A stretch of DNA of 64,000 bases from Litorimonas sp947503715 (GTDB taxonomy: Bacteria > Pseudomonadota > Alphaproteobacteria > Caulobacterales > Maricaulaceae): NCBI RefSeq assembly GCF_050271975.1, contig NZ_CP189850.1:1240001-1304000 (forward strand), given 5' to 3'. The notes under the pieces were generated by a model. The model did not search any database. It was given only the letters and a program-made list of their open reading frames with translations, and was not told the origin of the DNA. Numbering within the stretch: the first letter of the stretch is position 1; every line of letters begins with the position of its first letter. A program made the position numbers and the translations under genes. Positions 7,207-15,210 of the stretch are shown piece by piece.

Positions 7207-8070
7207 ATGGCGTTCAAGACACTCAAAACACTGATGCTAGGTGGCGTTATCGCCACCGCTTCCGTTGCCGGGATCGCTTATGCGGCAGGCGGCGGACCCG
7301 TTGGTGACTATAAAATGAAATATGTTGACTGGTCCTTTAACGGGGCTTTCGGTCAATATGACCGCGCAGCAATGCAGCGTGGCTACCAAGTCTACCGCGA
7401 AGTTTGTGCGGCCTGTCATGGTTTGAAATATGTCGCTTTCCGCCATCTCGGCGATGAAGATGGCCCATATTATCTCGACGATTTTCCGAACCCGAACGAC
7501 AATCCCTATGTGAAAAATTTCGCAGCGGACTGGACGATTGAAGATATCGATAGCGAGACAGGTGATACGATCGATCGTTCCGGTATTCCGGCAGATTATT
7601 TCCCGCCAATCTTCCCGAATGATGCGGCGGCCCGCGCCTCCAATGGCGGTGCGCTTCCGCCGGATCTGTCCAGCATGGTCAAAGCCCGGACGGGCGGGGC
7701 GGATTATGTCTATAATCTGCTCATCGCCTATGATGTGCCAAAGCCTGACGAAGTTGAGCTGACACCGGGGCTCTATTGGAACCCCGTGATGGAAGGCGGA
7801 AAGATCGCCATGCCGCCACAACTCTCAGAAGGCCTCGTCGATTATGAACCGACGGAGATCATTGATCACGGCGAGAGCAAGATGGTCGACGCACCGGAAG
7901 CGACTGTCGAACAGATGGCCTATGACGTCACACAATTCCTCGCCTGGACAGCCGATCCAAAACTGGAACAACGCAAGTCGATTGGTATCATGACGCTCGT
8001 TTATTTGCTGATCTTATCTGCGCTTCTATTCGCGTCCTATAAGCGCGTTTGGCGTAACGTAGAGCACTAG
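7207..8070 (+). CDS. petC: Cytochrome c1 of the bc1 complex
   Basis: 287 residues. The ATG at 7207 is chosen because a GGAGAG ribosome site sits about 8 bases in front and it gives a clean signal peptide (about residues 1-26, ending ...AYA); an earlier in-frame codon at 7192 would overlap that site. The haem c attachment motif CAACH (Cys-x2-Cys-His) lies near residue 64. A MPPQLSEG segment supplies the methionine ligand region (sixth haem ligand), and a C-terminal membrane anchor (IMTLVYLLILSALLFASY) holds the head in the periplasm. It accepts electrons from the Rieske cluster and passes them to soluble cytochrome c. It is the last gene of the operon; a strong terminator follows. Confidence 0.97.
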   Translation: MAFKTLKTLMLGGVIATASVAGIAYAAGGGPVGDYKMKYVDWSFNGAFGQYDRAAMQRGYQVYREVCAACHGLKYVAFRHLGDEDGPYYLDDFPNPNDNPYVKNFAADWTIEDIDSETGDTIDRSGIPADYFPPIFPNDAAARASNGGALPPDLSSMVKARTGGADYVYNLLIAYDVPKPDEVELTPGLYWNPVMEGGKIAMPPQLSEGLVDYEPTEIIDHGESKMVDAPEATVEQMAYDVTQFLAWTADPKLEQRKSIGIMTLVYLLILSALLFASYKRVWRNVEH

Positions 8071-8094
8071 GCTCGTTCAAAAATTACGACTTTT

Positions 8095-8123
8095 AAAACC
8101 CGGCCCTTTGGTCGGGTTTTTTT
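8095..8123 (+). terminator. Intrinsic terminator of petABC
   Basis: An 11 bp stem (AAAACCCGGCC against GGTCGGGTTTT, one G-T) with loop CTTT, running straight into a T-run ending at 8123. It starts 24 bp after the petC stop. Confidence 0.9.
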
Positions 8124-8197
8124 ATATCCGCTCCTGTTTTCGAACTCTGCGACCTTTTCGCGCGTAGCTACTCCTGAGAAGAGAATAGGGATTAATT

Positions 8198-8716
8198 ATG
8201 AAAATCAAAAATCGTCCGGAATATGGTAATAAACCCGTCCCGCTTACCTGTGGCCCTGACATGACCGTTCTCGCGGCTGTCAAACTCATGGCGGAAAAAA
8301 ACTTCGGGTCTATCATCGTGGTCGACGCGGAACGCCGTGTTCTCGGCCTCATGACGGAACGGGATATTTTCAAACGCGTCATGGCACCCGAACTTGATCC
8401 TGCGACGACTAAAGTTGAGCAGGTGATGTCGACCGAACTCCGAAAAGCCAATGAAGAAGATGACCTGACGGATTGGTTGCGGATTATGTCGAATGAAAGA
8501 TTTCGTCGCTTGCCGGTCGTTGATAATGAAGACCGCCTCGTTTCCGTGATGAGTCAGGGTGACTTCGTCTCCTATACATGGCCGCAGCTTCTCAATCAGG
8601 TCTCGACCCTCGCTAAATCCACTGTGAGTAAGAACTCGCAGCAAAGCCTGATTGTTTTTGGCATTATCGCCTACGCCCTGATTACTTTGACGCTCGTGGT
8701 CGTCAGCCTGCGTTAG
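8198..8716 (+). CDS. CBS-domain pair protein with a C-terminal membrane anchor
   Basis: 172 residues. Two CBS domains fill residues about 8-65 and 75-130; CBS pairs bind adenine nucleotides or SAM and act as energy sensors. The first shows VLAAVKLMAEKNFGSIIVVD and GLMTERDIF, the second FRRLPVVDNEDRLVSVMSQGDFV, both typical of CBS folds. Unusually for a small stand-alone CBS protein, the last 25 residues form one hydrophobic helix (LIVFGIIAYALITLTLVVVSL), so the sensor would sit on the inner face of the membrane. A GAGAAGAGAATAG purine run precedes the ATG. The partner it regulates is not evident; the neighbours are petC, past a terminator, and mtnP. Confidence 0.85.
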   Translation: MKIKNRPEYGNKPVPLTCGPDMTVLAAVKLMAEKNFGSIIVVDAERRVLGLMTERDIFKRVMAPELDPATTKVEQVMSTELRKANEEDDLTDWLRIMSNERFRRLPVVDNEDRLVSVMSQGDFVSYTWPQLLNQVSTLAKSTVSKNSQQSLIVFGIIAYALITLTLVVVSLR

Positions 8717-8725
8717 GCTTTGCCT

Positions 8726-8741
8726 CGAGCGGTCTCGCTCG
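8726..8741. repeat. 16 bp palindrome CGAGCG-N4-CGCTCG in the mtnP leader
   Basis: Perfect 6 bp arms around GTCT, 14 bp before the mtnP ATG. The same arms with a different centre occur at 63043-63058 in front of the lacI-family gene. It could be an operator, a leader hairpin or coincidence. Confidence 0.35.
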
Positions 8742-8754
8742 CTAGAGCGGGATT

Positions 8755-9663
8755 ATGAAACATAAATCTGCCTCACACTGGACAATCGGTATTCTCGGGG
8801 GATCCGGTCTTTACGATATACCCGGATTGGAAAACCCGGAATGGGTGTCGATTTCGACGCCTTGGGGTGAGCCATCTGACGAGATATTATTCGCTGAGAT
8901 GAATGGTGTACGCCTGCGGTTTCTCCCGCGTCACGGGCGGGGTCACGCACTCTCGCCGTCTGACGTAAATTACCGCGCCAATATCGATGCGTTGAAACGG
9001 GCGGGCTGTACCGATATCCTGTCGATATCCGCTGTAGGCAGTTTGCAAGAGGCCTATGCGCCCGGTGATTTCGTGATGGTCGATCAGTTCATTGACCGGA
9101 CTTTCAAACGTGAAAAATCATTTTTCGGTAAAGGCTGCGTCGCCCATGTCAGTGTCGCTGATCCGATTTGTGAACGGCTGTCCGCGCTGGCCGGGGATGC
9201 GGCAGAGGCGGCGGGCGCGACGGTCCATCGCCCGCAATCCGGCGAGAGCCTGACCTATCTCGCGATGGAGGGGCCGCAATTTTCCACCAAATCAGAGTCG
9301 CATATGTATCGCGGCTGGGGATGCGATGTCATTGGGATGACAAATATGCCCGAAGCCAAACTCGCCCGTGAAGCCGAACTGCCTTACGCGACCATGGCCA
9401 TGGTGACGGATTATGATTGCTGGCATGACGGTCACGGCAGTGTCGATGTCGCGAGTGTAATTGCGATCATGCGCCAGAATTCAGCCGTTGCGGCGAAGGC
9501 GGTTTTGGGGCTGGTCGAGAGATTGGCCGAGATGGACCGGACGCCGTGTCCCAGCGGAATTGAGACAAATCTTGATGTCGCAATAATCACGCCGCCTGAG
9601 GCGCGGGACCCAAAGCGTATGAGGATGTTGGATGCAGTGGCGGGTCGGGTTTTGAAGACATAA
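8755..9663 (+). CDS. mtnP: S-methyl-5'-thioadenosine phosphorylase
   Basis: 302 residues. It cleaves methylthioadenosine with phosphate to adenine and 5-methylthioribose-1-phosphate, the first step of methionine salvage, in the cytosol. Family II nucleoside phosphorylase signatures are plain: the phosphate-binding GGSGLYD (about 15-21), the PRHGRGHALSPSDVNYRAN block (about 59-77), SAVGSLQE, MEGPQFSTKSESHMYR (about 170-185), GMTNMPEAKLAREAELPYA and the TDYDCWH purine-site loop. It stands alone: CBS gene upstream, convergent SH3 gene downstream. It could also act on adenosine or inosine, as some homologues do, but the motifs favour MTA. Confidence 0.95.
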   Translation: MKHKSASHWTIGILGGSGLYDIPGLENPEWVSISTPWGEPSDEILFAEMNGVRLRFLPRHGRGHALSPSDVNYRANIDALKRAGCTDILSISAVGSLQEAYAPGDFVMVDQFIDRTFKREKSFFGKGCVAHVSVADPICERLSALAGDAAEAAGATVHRPQSGESLTYLAMEGPQFSTKSESHMYRGWGCDVIGMTNMPEAKLAREAELPYATMAMVTDYDCWHDGHGSVDVASVIAIMRQNSAVAAKAVLGLVERLAEMDRTPCPSGIETNLDVAIITPPEARDPKRMRMLDAVAGRVLKT

Positions 9664-9690
9664 AAACACCTCTCCCCGAGGAGAGGTATC
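9661..9690. terminator. Hairpin between mtnP and the SH3 gene
   Basis: ACCTCTCC (9668-9675), loop CCGA, GGAGAGGT (9680-9687): an 8 bp perfect stem. Read on the minus strand it is followed by GTGTTTTTA, giving a U-run, so it best fits as the terminator of the minus-strand SH3 gene. It may also end mtnP transcription from the other side. Confidence 0.75.
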
Positions 9691-9760
9691 AAATTACAAT
9701 CATCGCATCCTCACCGCTATCGCGGTTCGGCGCTTCGCTGCGATGGGTTCCCCGGACCCC

Positions 9761-10312
9761 TCACGGGCGCGAAGCGCCCCACAGGTCTTGTTTTTTGGCC
9801 CAACCTTTCAGTCCGTTTTCCGCCTTCACCTGACACCAGCCATTCCCGTCGCAGCTCTCCAGCCGCATGACGGCTTGGACGTCCGTGCGCGCGACTTCGC
9901 GAGCTTCGGGTTTTGGTTTACTGCGCAGGCTCGTCTCGCGCAGGGCGATGACGGTTCTCGCACCGGACAGGGCAGGCTTGCGGACCCAGGCTTCGTCCCC
10001 GGAAATATCCCGGACTTTCCGCCACATTTCGGTTTCCGCCACGATGAGCAGCGGTAATCCCCGACGTTGATATTGATAAGCAATGGCGTGATCGCGACTC
10101 GGACCCGTCCGCGCATTGACCTTGGTAAATTTCAGCGAGACAAAACGGGGCACGATAAAGCCTGACGGCGTCTGGTCCGCACTCACGCGGTAAAGATTTT
10201 GAATGGACGCCGCCGCGGGTAAGGGTTCAACAACACGCGTCGTGCGGTCCTGAGCCAGAGCCGGGCTCACGAAAAGAACGGAAATGAGAAGAGAGATAGA
10301 GAGTTTGCGCAT
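9761..10312 (-). CDS. Secreted SH3-domain protein
   Basis: 183 residues with a Sec signal peptide (about 1-20, ending PALAQ). Two bacterial SH3-like modules follow, the first around residues 58-110 (VNARTGPSRDHAIAYQYQRRGLPLLIVAETEMWRKVRD, the classic N-x-R-x-G-P start) and the second around 118-180 (LRSKPKPEAREVAR ... GWCQVKAENGLKGWAKKQDLWG). This two-module form is common in alphaproteobacteria and is thought to bind the cell wall or to act in envelope homeostasis; no reaction is known. It is a monocistronic gene divergent from the hydroxyacid dehydrogenase. Confidence 0.85.
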   Translation of the reverse strand: MRKLSISLLISVLFVSPALAQDRTTRVVEPLPAAASIQNLYRVSADQTPSGFIVPRFVSLKFTKVNARTGPSRDHAIAYQYQRRGLPLLIVAETEMWRKVRDISGDEAWVRKPALSGARTVIALRETSLRSKPKPEAREVARTDVQAVMRLESCDGNGWCQVKAENGLKGWAKKQDLWGASRP

Positions 10313-10405
10313 AGGCCTTGATGTGCACGCGATTTGGTTAATCCATTCCTAATACAGGGCGCGTCGCGCATTGCTTTTGTGCAAAGATTCCCGCATCAAC
10401 GCTTT

Positions 10406-11407
10406 ATGAAGAAGAGTCCCAAAGTTGTCGTCACCCGTCGTCTCCCCGCCGAGATTGAAAGCCGTCTGACGGATTTGTTCGAGACGGAATTGCGCACGGA
10501 TGATTTGCATGCGACGCGGGAACAACTCTTGACCGCCATTGCCGATTGCGATGTCTTCGTCCCGACGGTGACGGATAGAATTGATGCGGAAATCATTGCG
10601 GCGGCGTCTCCGCGGCTAAAGCTCATCGCGAATTTCGGCGCGGGGACCGATCACATTGATGTGGCCGCTGCCCATAAGAAAGGCATCGCCGTTTCCAATA
10701 CGCCGGGTGTGCTGACCGAGGATACGGCAGATCTCGCCATGGCTTTGCTGCTCGCCGTCCCGCGCCGTCTCGTCGAAGGTGATCGCCGTTTACGGGCGGG
10801 GGAGTTCAAAGGCTGGAGCCCAACCCATATGCTGGGCCACCGTGTGCGCGGCGGGGCACTCGGGATTGTCGGCATGGGCCGCATTGGTCAGGCGCTCGCA
10901 AGACGCGCGCATGCTTTTGGTCTCGATGTCCATTATCACAACCGTCGCCGCATCCCGAAGGGGATTGAGGACAGCCTCGGCGCGACATGGCATGAAAATC
11001 TCGACGAGATGTTGGGGCAAGTGAATTTTGTCTCGCTCCATTGTCCGTCCACGCCTGATACGCATCATCTCATCAATGCGGATCGTCTGAAATTGATGCG
11101 GCCTGATAGCTATATTGTGAACACGGCGCGCGGCGAAATCATTGACGAAGCCGCCCTCGCCACTGCATTACAGGCGGGTACGATTTCAGGCGCAGGTCTG
11201 GACGTGTATGAAGATGAACCGTCACCTCATCCGGCTTTGCTGAATTTGCCGAATGTGATCCTGGCGCCCCATATCGGGTCCGCCACGTTCGAGTCCCGTC
11301 GCGAGATGGGGGAACTCGTGCTGATCAATATTCGCGCGATGATGGATCATCACGCTTGCCCTAATCGCGTGCTGCCGCCCGGCGCGTCATTTCAAATTGC
11401 CTCTTAA
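10406..11407 (+). CDS. D-2-hydroxyacid dehydrogenase, glyoxylate/hydroxypyruvate reductase type
   Basis: 333 residues from the ATG at 10406; an in-frame start 72 bases earlier would add a non-homologous leader. The NAD(P)-binding Rossmann motif GIVGMGRIGQALARRA is at about residues 152-167, after the substrate-domain stretch NFGAGTDHIDVAAAHKKGIAVSNTPGVLTEDTADLA. The catalytic triad is visible: Arg in VNTARGEIIDE, Glu in DVYEDEPSPHP, and His in LAPHIGSAT. The HNRR turn after the Rossmann strand suggests NADPH preference. The most likely reaction is reduction of glyoxylate or hydroxypyruvate. The next gene, a metallo-hydrolase, starts 12 bp after the stop, so both may share a transcript. Confidence 0.9.
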   Translation: MKKSPKVVVTRRLPAEIESRLTDLFETELRTDDLHATREQLLTAIADCDVFVPTVTDRIDAEIIAAASPRLKLIANFGAGTDHIDVAAAHKKGIAVSNTPGVLTEDTADLAMALLLAVPRRLVEGDRRLRAGEFKGWSPTHMLGHRVRGGALGIVGMGRIGQALARRAHAFGLDVHYHNRRRIPKGIEDSLGATWHENLDEMLGQVNFVSLHCPSTPDTHHLINADRLKLMRPDSYIVNTARGEIIDEAALATALQAGTISGAGLDVYEDEPSPHPALLNLPNVILAPHIGSATFESRREMGELVLINIRAMMDHHACPNRVLPPGASFQIAS

Positions 11408-11419
11408 AGGATTGCCAAC

Positions 11420-12343
11420 ATGAAACGTATTTTACTCGCCTCTACACTTCTCCTCGCGGCGTGTTCACAGGCTGAAATTGACGCTAATGCTGCGCCACAG
11501 GATGCGGCGGAAGCTCCGGCCAAGCCCAATATTACGAGTCAGGATTTGGGCGGTGGGATCTATGTTCTTCTCGGGCCTGGCGGCAATATTGGCGTCAGTA
11601 CGGGCGAAGACGGCGTTTATGTGATTGATGATAAATTTGCACGATTTGGTCAGGAGATTATTGATGTTATCGGGACGCTTTCTGACCAGCCCATTACCTA
11701 TGTCTTGAACACGCATCATCACGGCGACCATACGGGCGCAAATGCCGAAATGAAGGCCGTTGGCGCCACGATTATGGCGCATGAAAATGTCCGAAAAAGA
11801 ATGGGCATCACATATATGAATGAGGCCTTTGGTCGCCAGCAGGATGCGCGGGATGCCTCGCTTTGGCCGACCCTGACTTATTCCGAGAATATGACGCTCT
11901 GGTTTAATGGCGACGAGGTTCGCGCCATCCATGTGCCATCCGGGCATACGGATGGGGATACGATTGTTCATTTCGTAGGCGCGAATATCATGCATTTGGG
12001 TGATAATTTTTTCTATAACATGCTGCCCTTTGTTGATGTCGATTCCGGTGGGTCCATCCAAGGTATGATTGCCGCGCAACAGATAGCTTATGATGGGGCG
12101 GATGCGGAGACCGTGATTATTCCGGGACACGGTGCAGCCACGACAACGAAAGCTGAATTGGGTGAGAGTATCAAACGTCTGCAGGCTATCCATGATCGTG
12201 TGAAAGCACGGAAAGATGCAGGCGAGAGTCTGGCCGCAATCACAGCAGCAGACCCACTGGCCGATATGACGGATCTCGAAAGCTTCATCACAAAAGACGC
12301 GATTATCATGGCGACATGGCGTTCGCTTGGCGGCGATATCTAA
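11420..12343 (+). CDS. Metallo-beta-lactamase-fold hydrolase, lipoprotein
   Basis: 307 residues with a lipoprotein signal (LLLAACS, lipidated Cys15), so it is envelope-anchored. The MBL metal motif HHHGDHTG is at about 98-105, a third His lies in VPSGHTDGDTIVHF, the bridging Asp in LGDNFF, and the last His in IPGHG, which matches a two-zinc active site. The overall layout resembles the periplasmic SoxH/QPE-associated group and subclass B-like hydrolases rather than cytosolic glyoxalase II. The substrate is unknown; beta-lactam hydrolysis cannot be ruled in or out. It lies between the hydroxyacid dehydrogenase and the class IV aminotransferase on the same strand, with short gaps. Confidence 0.85.
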   Translation: MKRILLASTLLLAACSQAEIDANAAPQDAAEAPAKPNITSQDLGGGIYVLLGPGGNIGVSTGEDGVYVIDDKFARFGQEIIDVIGTLSDQPITYVLNTHHHGDHTGANAEMKAVGATIMAHENVRKRMGITYMNEAFGRQQDARDASLWPTLTYSENMTLWFNGDEVRAIHVPSGHTDGDTIVHFVGANIMHLGDNFFYNMLPFVDVDSGGSIQGMIAAQQIAYDGADAETVIIPGHGAATTTKAELGESIKRLQAIHDRVKARKDAGESLAAITAADPLADMTDLESFITKDAIIMATWRSLGGDI

Positions 12344-12347
12344 CTCT

Positions 12348-13262
12348 ATGTCCTATGGCTCTCACGCTTACGTACCTGATGATCGGAACGCCTCAGTTCT
12401 CTTTAATGTAAATGGTGAGTTGGTCCGGCGGGATAAAGCCGTCGTGAATGTTTTCGATTCGGGTTTCATGTTGGGCGACGGCGTGTGGGAAGGTCTGCGG
12501 GTCCATGGCGGACGGGTTGCTTTTCTAGACGATCATCTCGAGCGCCTCTGGGAAGGCGCAGCCGCGCTCGACATTGATATTGGCTTGACGAAGGCCGCGC
12601 TCACGACGCGAATTTACGAGACGCTGTCTGCCAATGAGATGGTGGAAGATGTCCATATCCGACTCATGCTGACACGCGGATTACGCTCGACACCGTACCA
12701 AGACCCGCGTGTCATTATCTCTGATGCGACCATCGTCATTGCGCCGGAATTTAAAAAAGCCAATCCCGCGACAGCCGTCAACCCGCTCCGCCTCTATACC
12801 GTTTCCGTACGGCGCGGTCGATCCGACGTGCAGGATCCGGGCCTGAACTCGCATTCGAAAATCAACTGCGTCACGGCCTGTATTCAGGCGATCAAGGCGG
12901 GTGCGGATGAAGGACTCATGCTCGACCCGCAGGGGTTTGTGGCGACCTGCAACTCCACGCATTTCTTCATCGTGCGCAAAGGCGAAGTCTGGACCTCGTC
13001 GGGCGATTACTGCCTCGGCGGGATTACACGCGGCAAGATCGTCGACCTTTGCAAAGCCAATGATATTCCGGTTTTTGAGAAAAATTTCAGCCTGATGAAA
13101 TGTTACAGCGCGGATGAGGCCTTTACGACGGGGACCTTTGCAGGCCTCGCACCTGTCGGTGACATTGACGGCCGCAAGATTGGTGACGGTAAACGCGGGC
13201 CGATGGTTGAGCGTCTGCAAAAGCTCTATCTCGATCTCATCCATAAAGACACGTCTGCATGA
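12348..13262 (+). CDS. Class IV aminotransferase (branched-chain / D-amino acid type)
   Basis: 304 residues from the ATG at 12348, five bases after the previous stop; an earlier in-frame ATG at 12327 would overlap the upstream gene. A PLP enzyme: VNVFDSGFMLGDGVWEGLRV (about 28-47) is the fold-type IV N-terminal signature, the PLP lysine is in LNSHSKINCV (the K of HSK), and the phosphate-binding GGITRGKIVDLC is near residue 223. EAFTTGTFAGLAPV completes the family pattern. Specificity among branched-chain amino acids, D-alanine or aminodeoxychorismate cannot be fixed from motifs. It overlaps the following sulfotransferase-like gene by four bases (ATGA), suggesting the two products work together. 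Confidence 0.88.
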   Translation: MSYGSHAYVPDDRNASVLFNVNGELVRRDKAVVNVFDSGFMLGDGVWEGLRVHGGRVAFLDDHLERLWEGAAALDIDIGLTKAALTTRIYETLSANEMVEDVHIRLMLTRGLRSTPYQDPRVIISDATIVIAPEFKKANPATAVNPLRLYTVSVRRGRSDVQDPGLNSHSKINCVTACIQAIKAGADEGLMLDPQGFVATCNSTHFFIVRKGEVWTSSGDYCLGGITRGKIVDLCKANDIPVFEKNFSLMKCYSADEAFTTGTFAGLAPVGDIDGRKIGDGKRGPMVERLQKLYLDLIHKDTSA

Positions 13263-13960
13263 TCATCGCAATGTGGTCGGGGCCGCGGAACCTGTCCACG
13301 GCCATGATGCGCAGCTTCGGGTCGCGGGCGGATTGCACCGTGATGGACGAGCCGTTTTTTGCCCCCTATCTGGCTGTATCCGGTAAACCTCATCCGGGGC
13401 GAAAAGAGACTTTGGCGCAGAATGAGACCGATCCGGACAGGGTTGCAGAACTCTGCACAGCCCCAGTTGCGCAGGACTATTTCTTTCAGAAACATATGCC
13501 GCATCACATGTTGGACGGCTTTCCGATGGATTGGGCGAAAGATGCAAAGCATTTCTTGCTCATCCGTCATCCGCAACGGGTCATCGCGAGCTATGCCAAA
13601 GAGCGCGGTGATTTTGAGGTGGGAGATTTGGGCTTCGCACCGCAAAGACGGCTTTGGGAAGATTTAGGTCGTCCGCCCGTCATTCATAGTGAAACAATCC
13701 TGCAAAATCCTAGTGCGGCACTCCGAGCACTCTGCGCGGCGATAGACATTCCCTTCGACCCCGCCATGCTGTCCTGGGAAGCGGGTAAACGACCGGAAGA
13801 TGGTCCTTGGGCACCGTGGTGGTATAAGGGCGTTTGGGCCTCGACCGGGTTTGGTGCGCCGCCGAAAGCGATGCCGGAGATTGCGCCGCACTATCACGCC
13901 ATGCTCGACGCCTGCCTGCCGGATTACATGGGGCTGGCTGGGTCTGCCTTACAAATTTAG
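13259..13960 (+). CDS. P-loop sulfotransferase-like protein coupled to the aminotransferase
   Basis: 233 residues. The N-terminus (IIAMWSGPRNLSTAMMRSF) has the strand-loop-helix of sulfotransferase-like P-loop proteins, and FLLIRHPQRVIASYAKE (about 100-116) matches the second PAPS-contact motif (R-x7-8-S). It begins inside the stop of the class IV aminotransferase gene (ATGA overlap). Plants have proteins in which the same two domains are fused (branched-chain aminotransferase-like proteins with a P-loop domain), so the pair looks like a split form of a known fusion. No substrate is known. It could be a true sulfotransferase or a kinase-like relative that has lost PAPS use. Confidence 0.75.
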   Translation: MIIAMWSGPRNLSTAMMRSFGSRADCTVMDEPFFAPYLAVSGKPHPGRKETLAQNETDPDRVAELCTAPVAQDYFFQKHMPHHMLDGFPMDWAKDAKHFLLIRHPQRVIASYAKERGDFEVGDLGFAPQRRLWEDLGRPPVIHSETILQNPSAALRALCAAIDIPFDPAMLSWEAGKRPEDGPWAPWWYKGVWASTGFGAPPKAMPEIAPHYHAMLDACLPDYMGLAGSALQI

Positions 13961-14052
13961 GGGTAGCCTTTCGGAGGTTTTCGCGTCGCACTTGTAAGGC
14001 ATTGCGAATTTCGTATGGTTAATCAAAGGTAAAGACCTAACAGGAGTTTGCC

Positions 14053-14460
14053 ATGATCCGTGCCGGAATTCTAACACTTGCGATTTTAGCCCTGCCGGGC
14101 GTTGCGAGCGCCCATTGCGGCGCGACACAGGGTAGCTTTGCCGTGACCTGTGAAAGTGGCGTCAAAGTCTTCCGCCATAATGCGCCGTCCTCTCTACCTG
14201 CAGGTCCGACTTCTGCGCAGATCCAACTCGAAATCGCGAAACTGCGTCAGCAAACCGCGCAACAACGAATTGCGGCGGACCGTCAGGGGCAGGCTGAACA
14301 GGCTGAATTGCGGCGTCAGGAAATCGAGAATGAGCGCTATCGCAACCGGATCGAAAATGCGCGCCGGTTGCGGATTGCCAGAGGCTATGGATTTAGTAAC
14401 GGGTTTTACGGCGGGGGCTTCCAATTGGCACGGCCCGTGACCGTCCGCACGTTACACTAA
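14053..14460 (+). CDS. Small secreted protein, coiled coil with basic tail, unknown function
   Basis: 135 residues with an AGGAG site (14042-14046) and a clear Sec signal peptide (about 1-20, ending VASA). The mature part begins HCG and has two cysteines (Cys22 and Cys33) that could form a disulfide. Residues about 55-105 are rich in Q, E, R and A with heptad-like spacing, so a single coiled coil is likely. A Gly/Phe/Tyr-rich end (RGYGFSNGFYGGGF) follows. No family was recognised. It overlaps the convergent MoeB-like gene by four bases. Confidence 0.7.
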   Translation: MIRAGILTLAILALPGVASAHCGATQGSFAVTCESGVKVFRHNAPSSLPAGPTSAQIQLEIAKLRQQTAQQRIAADRQGQAEQAELRRQEIENERYRNRIENARRLRIARGYGFSNGFYGGGFQLARPVTVRTLH

Positions 14461-15200
14461 GCGCAAACGGGACAGGCCGGGTCTTTATTCAGGCGTAGCG
14501 TTCGTCCTTCAGCGCGAAGAGCGTCGTACATATAGAGCCTTCCCGATAAAGGCTCGCCCGCGCCCGTGATTGATTTCACAGCCTCCATCGCCATCATTGA
14601 ACCGCACATGCCTGCCAACGCGCCGAGAACGCCTTCCGTTGCGCAGTTTCGATCCGTATCCGGGACATCGCCAACAAAACAACGGTAACAGGGGCTTTCT
14701 GCACCCGTGTTAAACACGCCAAGTTGCATATCAAAGCGACCCAAAGCTCCGGAGATGAGCGGTGTTTTCAACGCATACGACGCTTTATTGACGGTCAGGC
14801 GCGTCGCGAAATTGTCCGTTCCATCCAGAATGACGTCATGCGAGGCGAGGCGAGCTTCCGCATTTTCTTCGGTTAAGCGCAGATTGTGAACGGTCACATC
14901 ACAGTCAGGGTTTTGGGCCTGTAATCGGTCGGCCAAGGTTTGGGCTTTGCCTTTTTCGATATCAGCATCAACAAACTGAACCTGCCTTTGCAGATTGGAT
15001 ATTTCTACCGCGTCATCATCAATGATCGTCAACTGTCCTACGCCCGCCGCGGCAAGATACATTGCAGCAGGACCACCTAATCCGCCCGCGCCAATGATGG
15101 CGACACTGGCCGACAGCAAAGCGTTTTGTCCGGGGCCACCGACCTCGCGCAGGACGATATGACGGGCATAGCGTTGAACTTGATTGGGGGTGAGGGGCAT
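14457..15200 (-). CDS. HesA/MoeB/ThiF family adenylyltransferase
   Basis: 247 residues from the ATG at 15200; the frame is open further upstream but that part lies inside the cysK region and has no homology. An E1-like enzyme that adenylates the C-terminal glycine of a ubiquitin-like sulfur carrier (MoaD or ThiS). Visible: the RYARHIVLREVGGPGQ start, the nucleotide loop GAGGLGGPAAMYLAAAG (about 36-52), the DDD of TIIDDDAVEISNLQRQ, and DGTDNFATR. Zinc cysteines CYRCF and a C-terminal CPVC pair are present, as in MoeB. The gene starts 11 bp after the cysK stop on the same strand, consistent with a sulfur-handling unit. MoeB and ThiF cannot be told apart here. Confidence 0.88.
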   Translation of the reverse strand: MPLTPNQVQRYARHIVLREVGGPGQNALLSASVAIIGAGGLGGPAAMYLAAAGVGQLTIIDDDAVEISNLQRQVQFVDADIEKGKAQTLADRLQAQNPDCDVTVHNLRLTEENAEARLASHDVILDGTDNFATRLTVNKASYALKTPLISGALGRFDMQLGVFNTGAESPCYRCFVGDVPDTDRNCATEGVLGALAGMCGSMMAMEAVKSITGAGEPLSGRLYMYDALRAEGRTLRLNKDPACPVCA

Positions 15201-15210
15201 TAGGTTGAGG

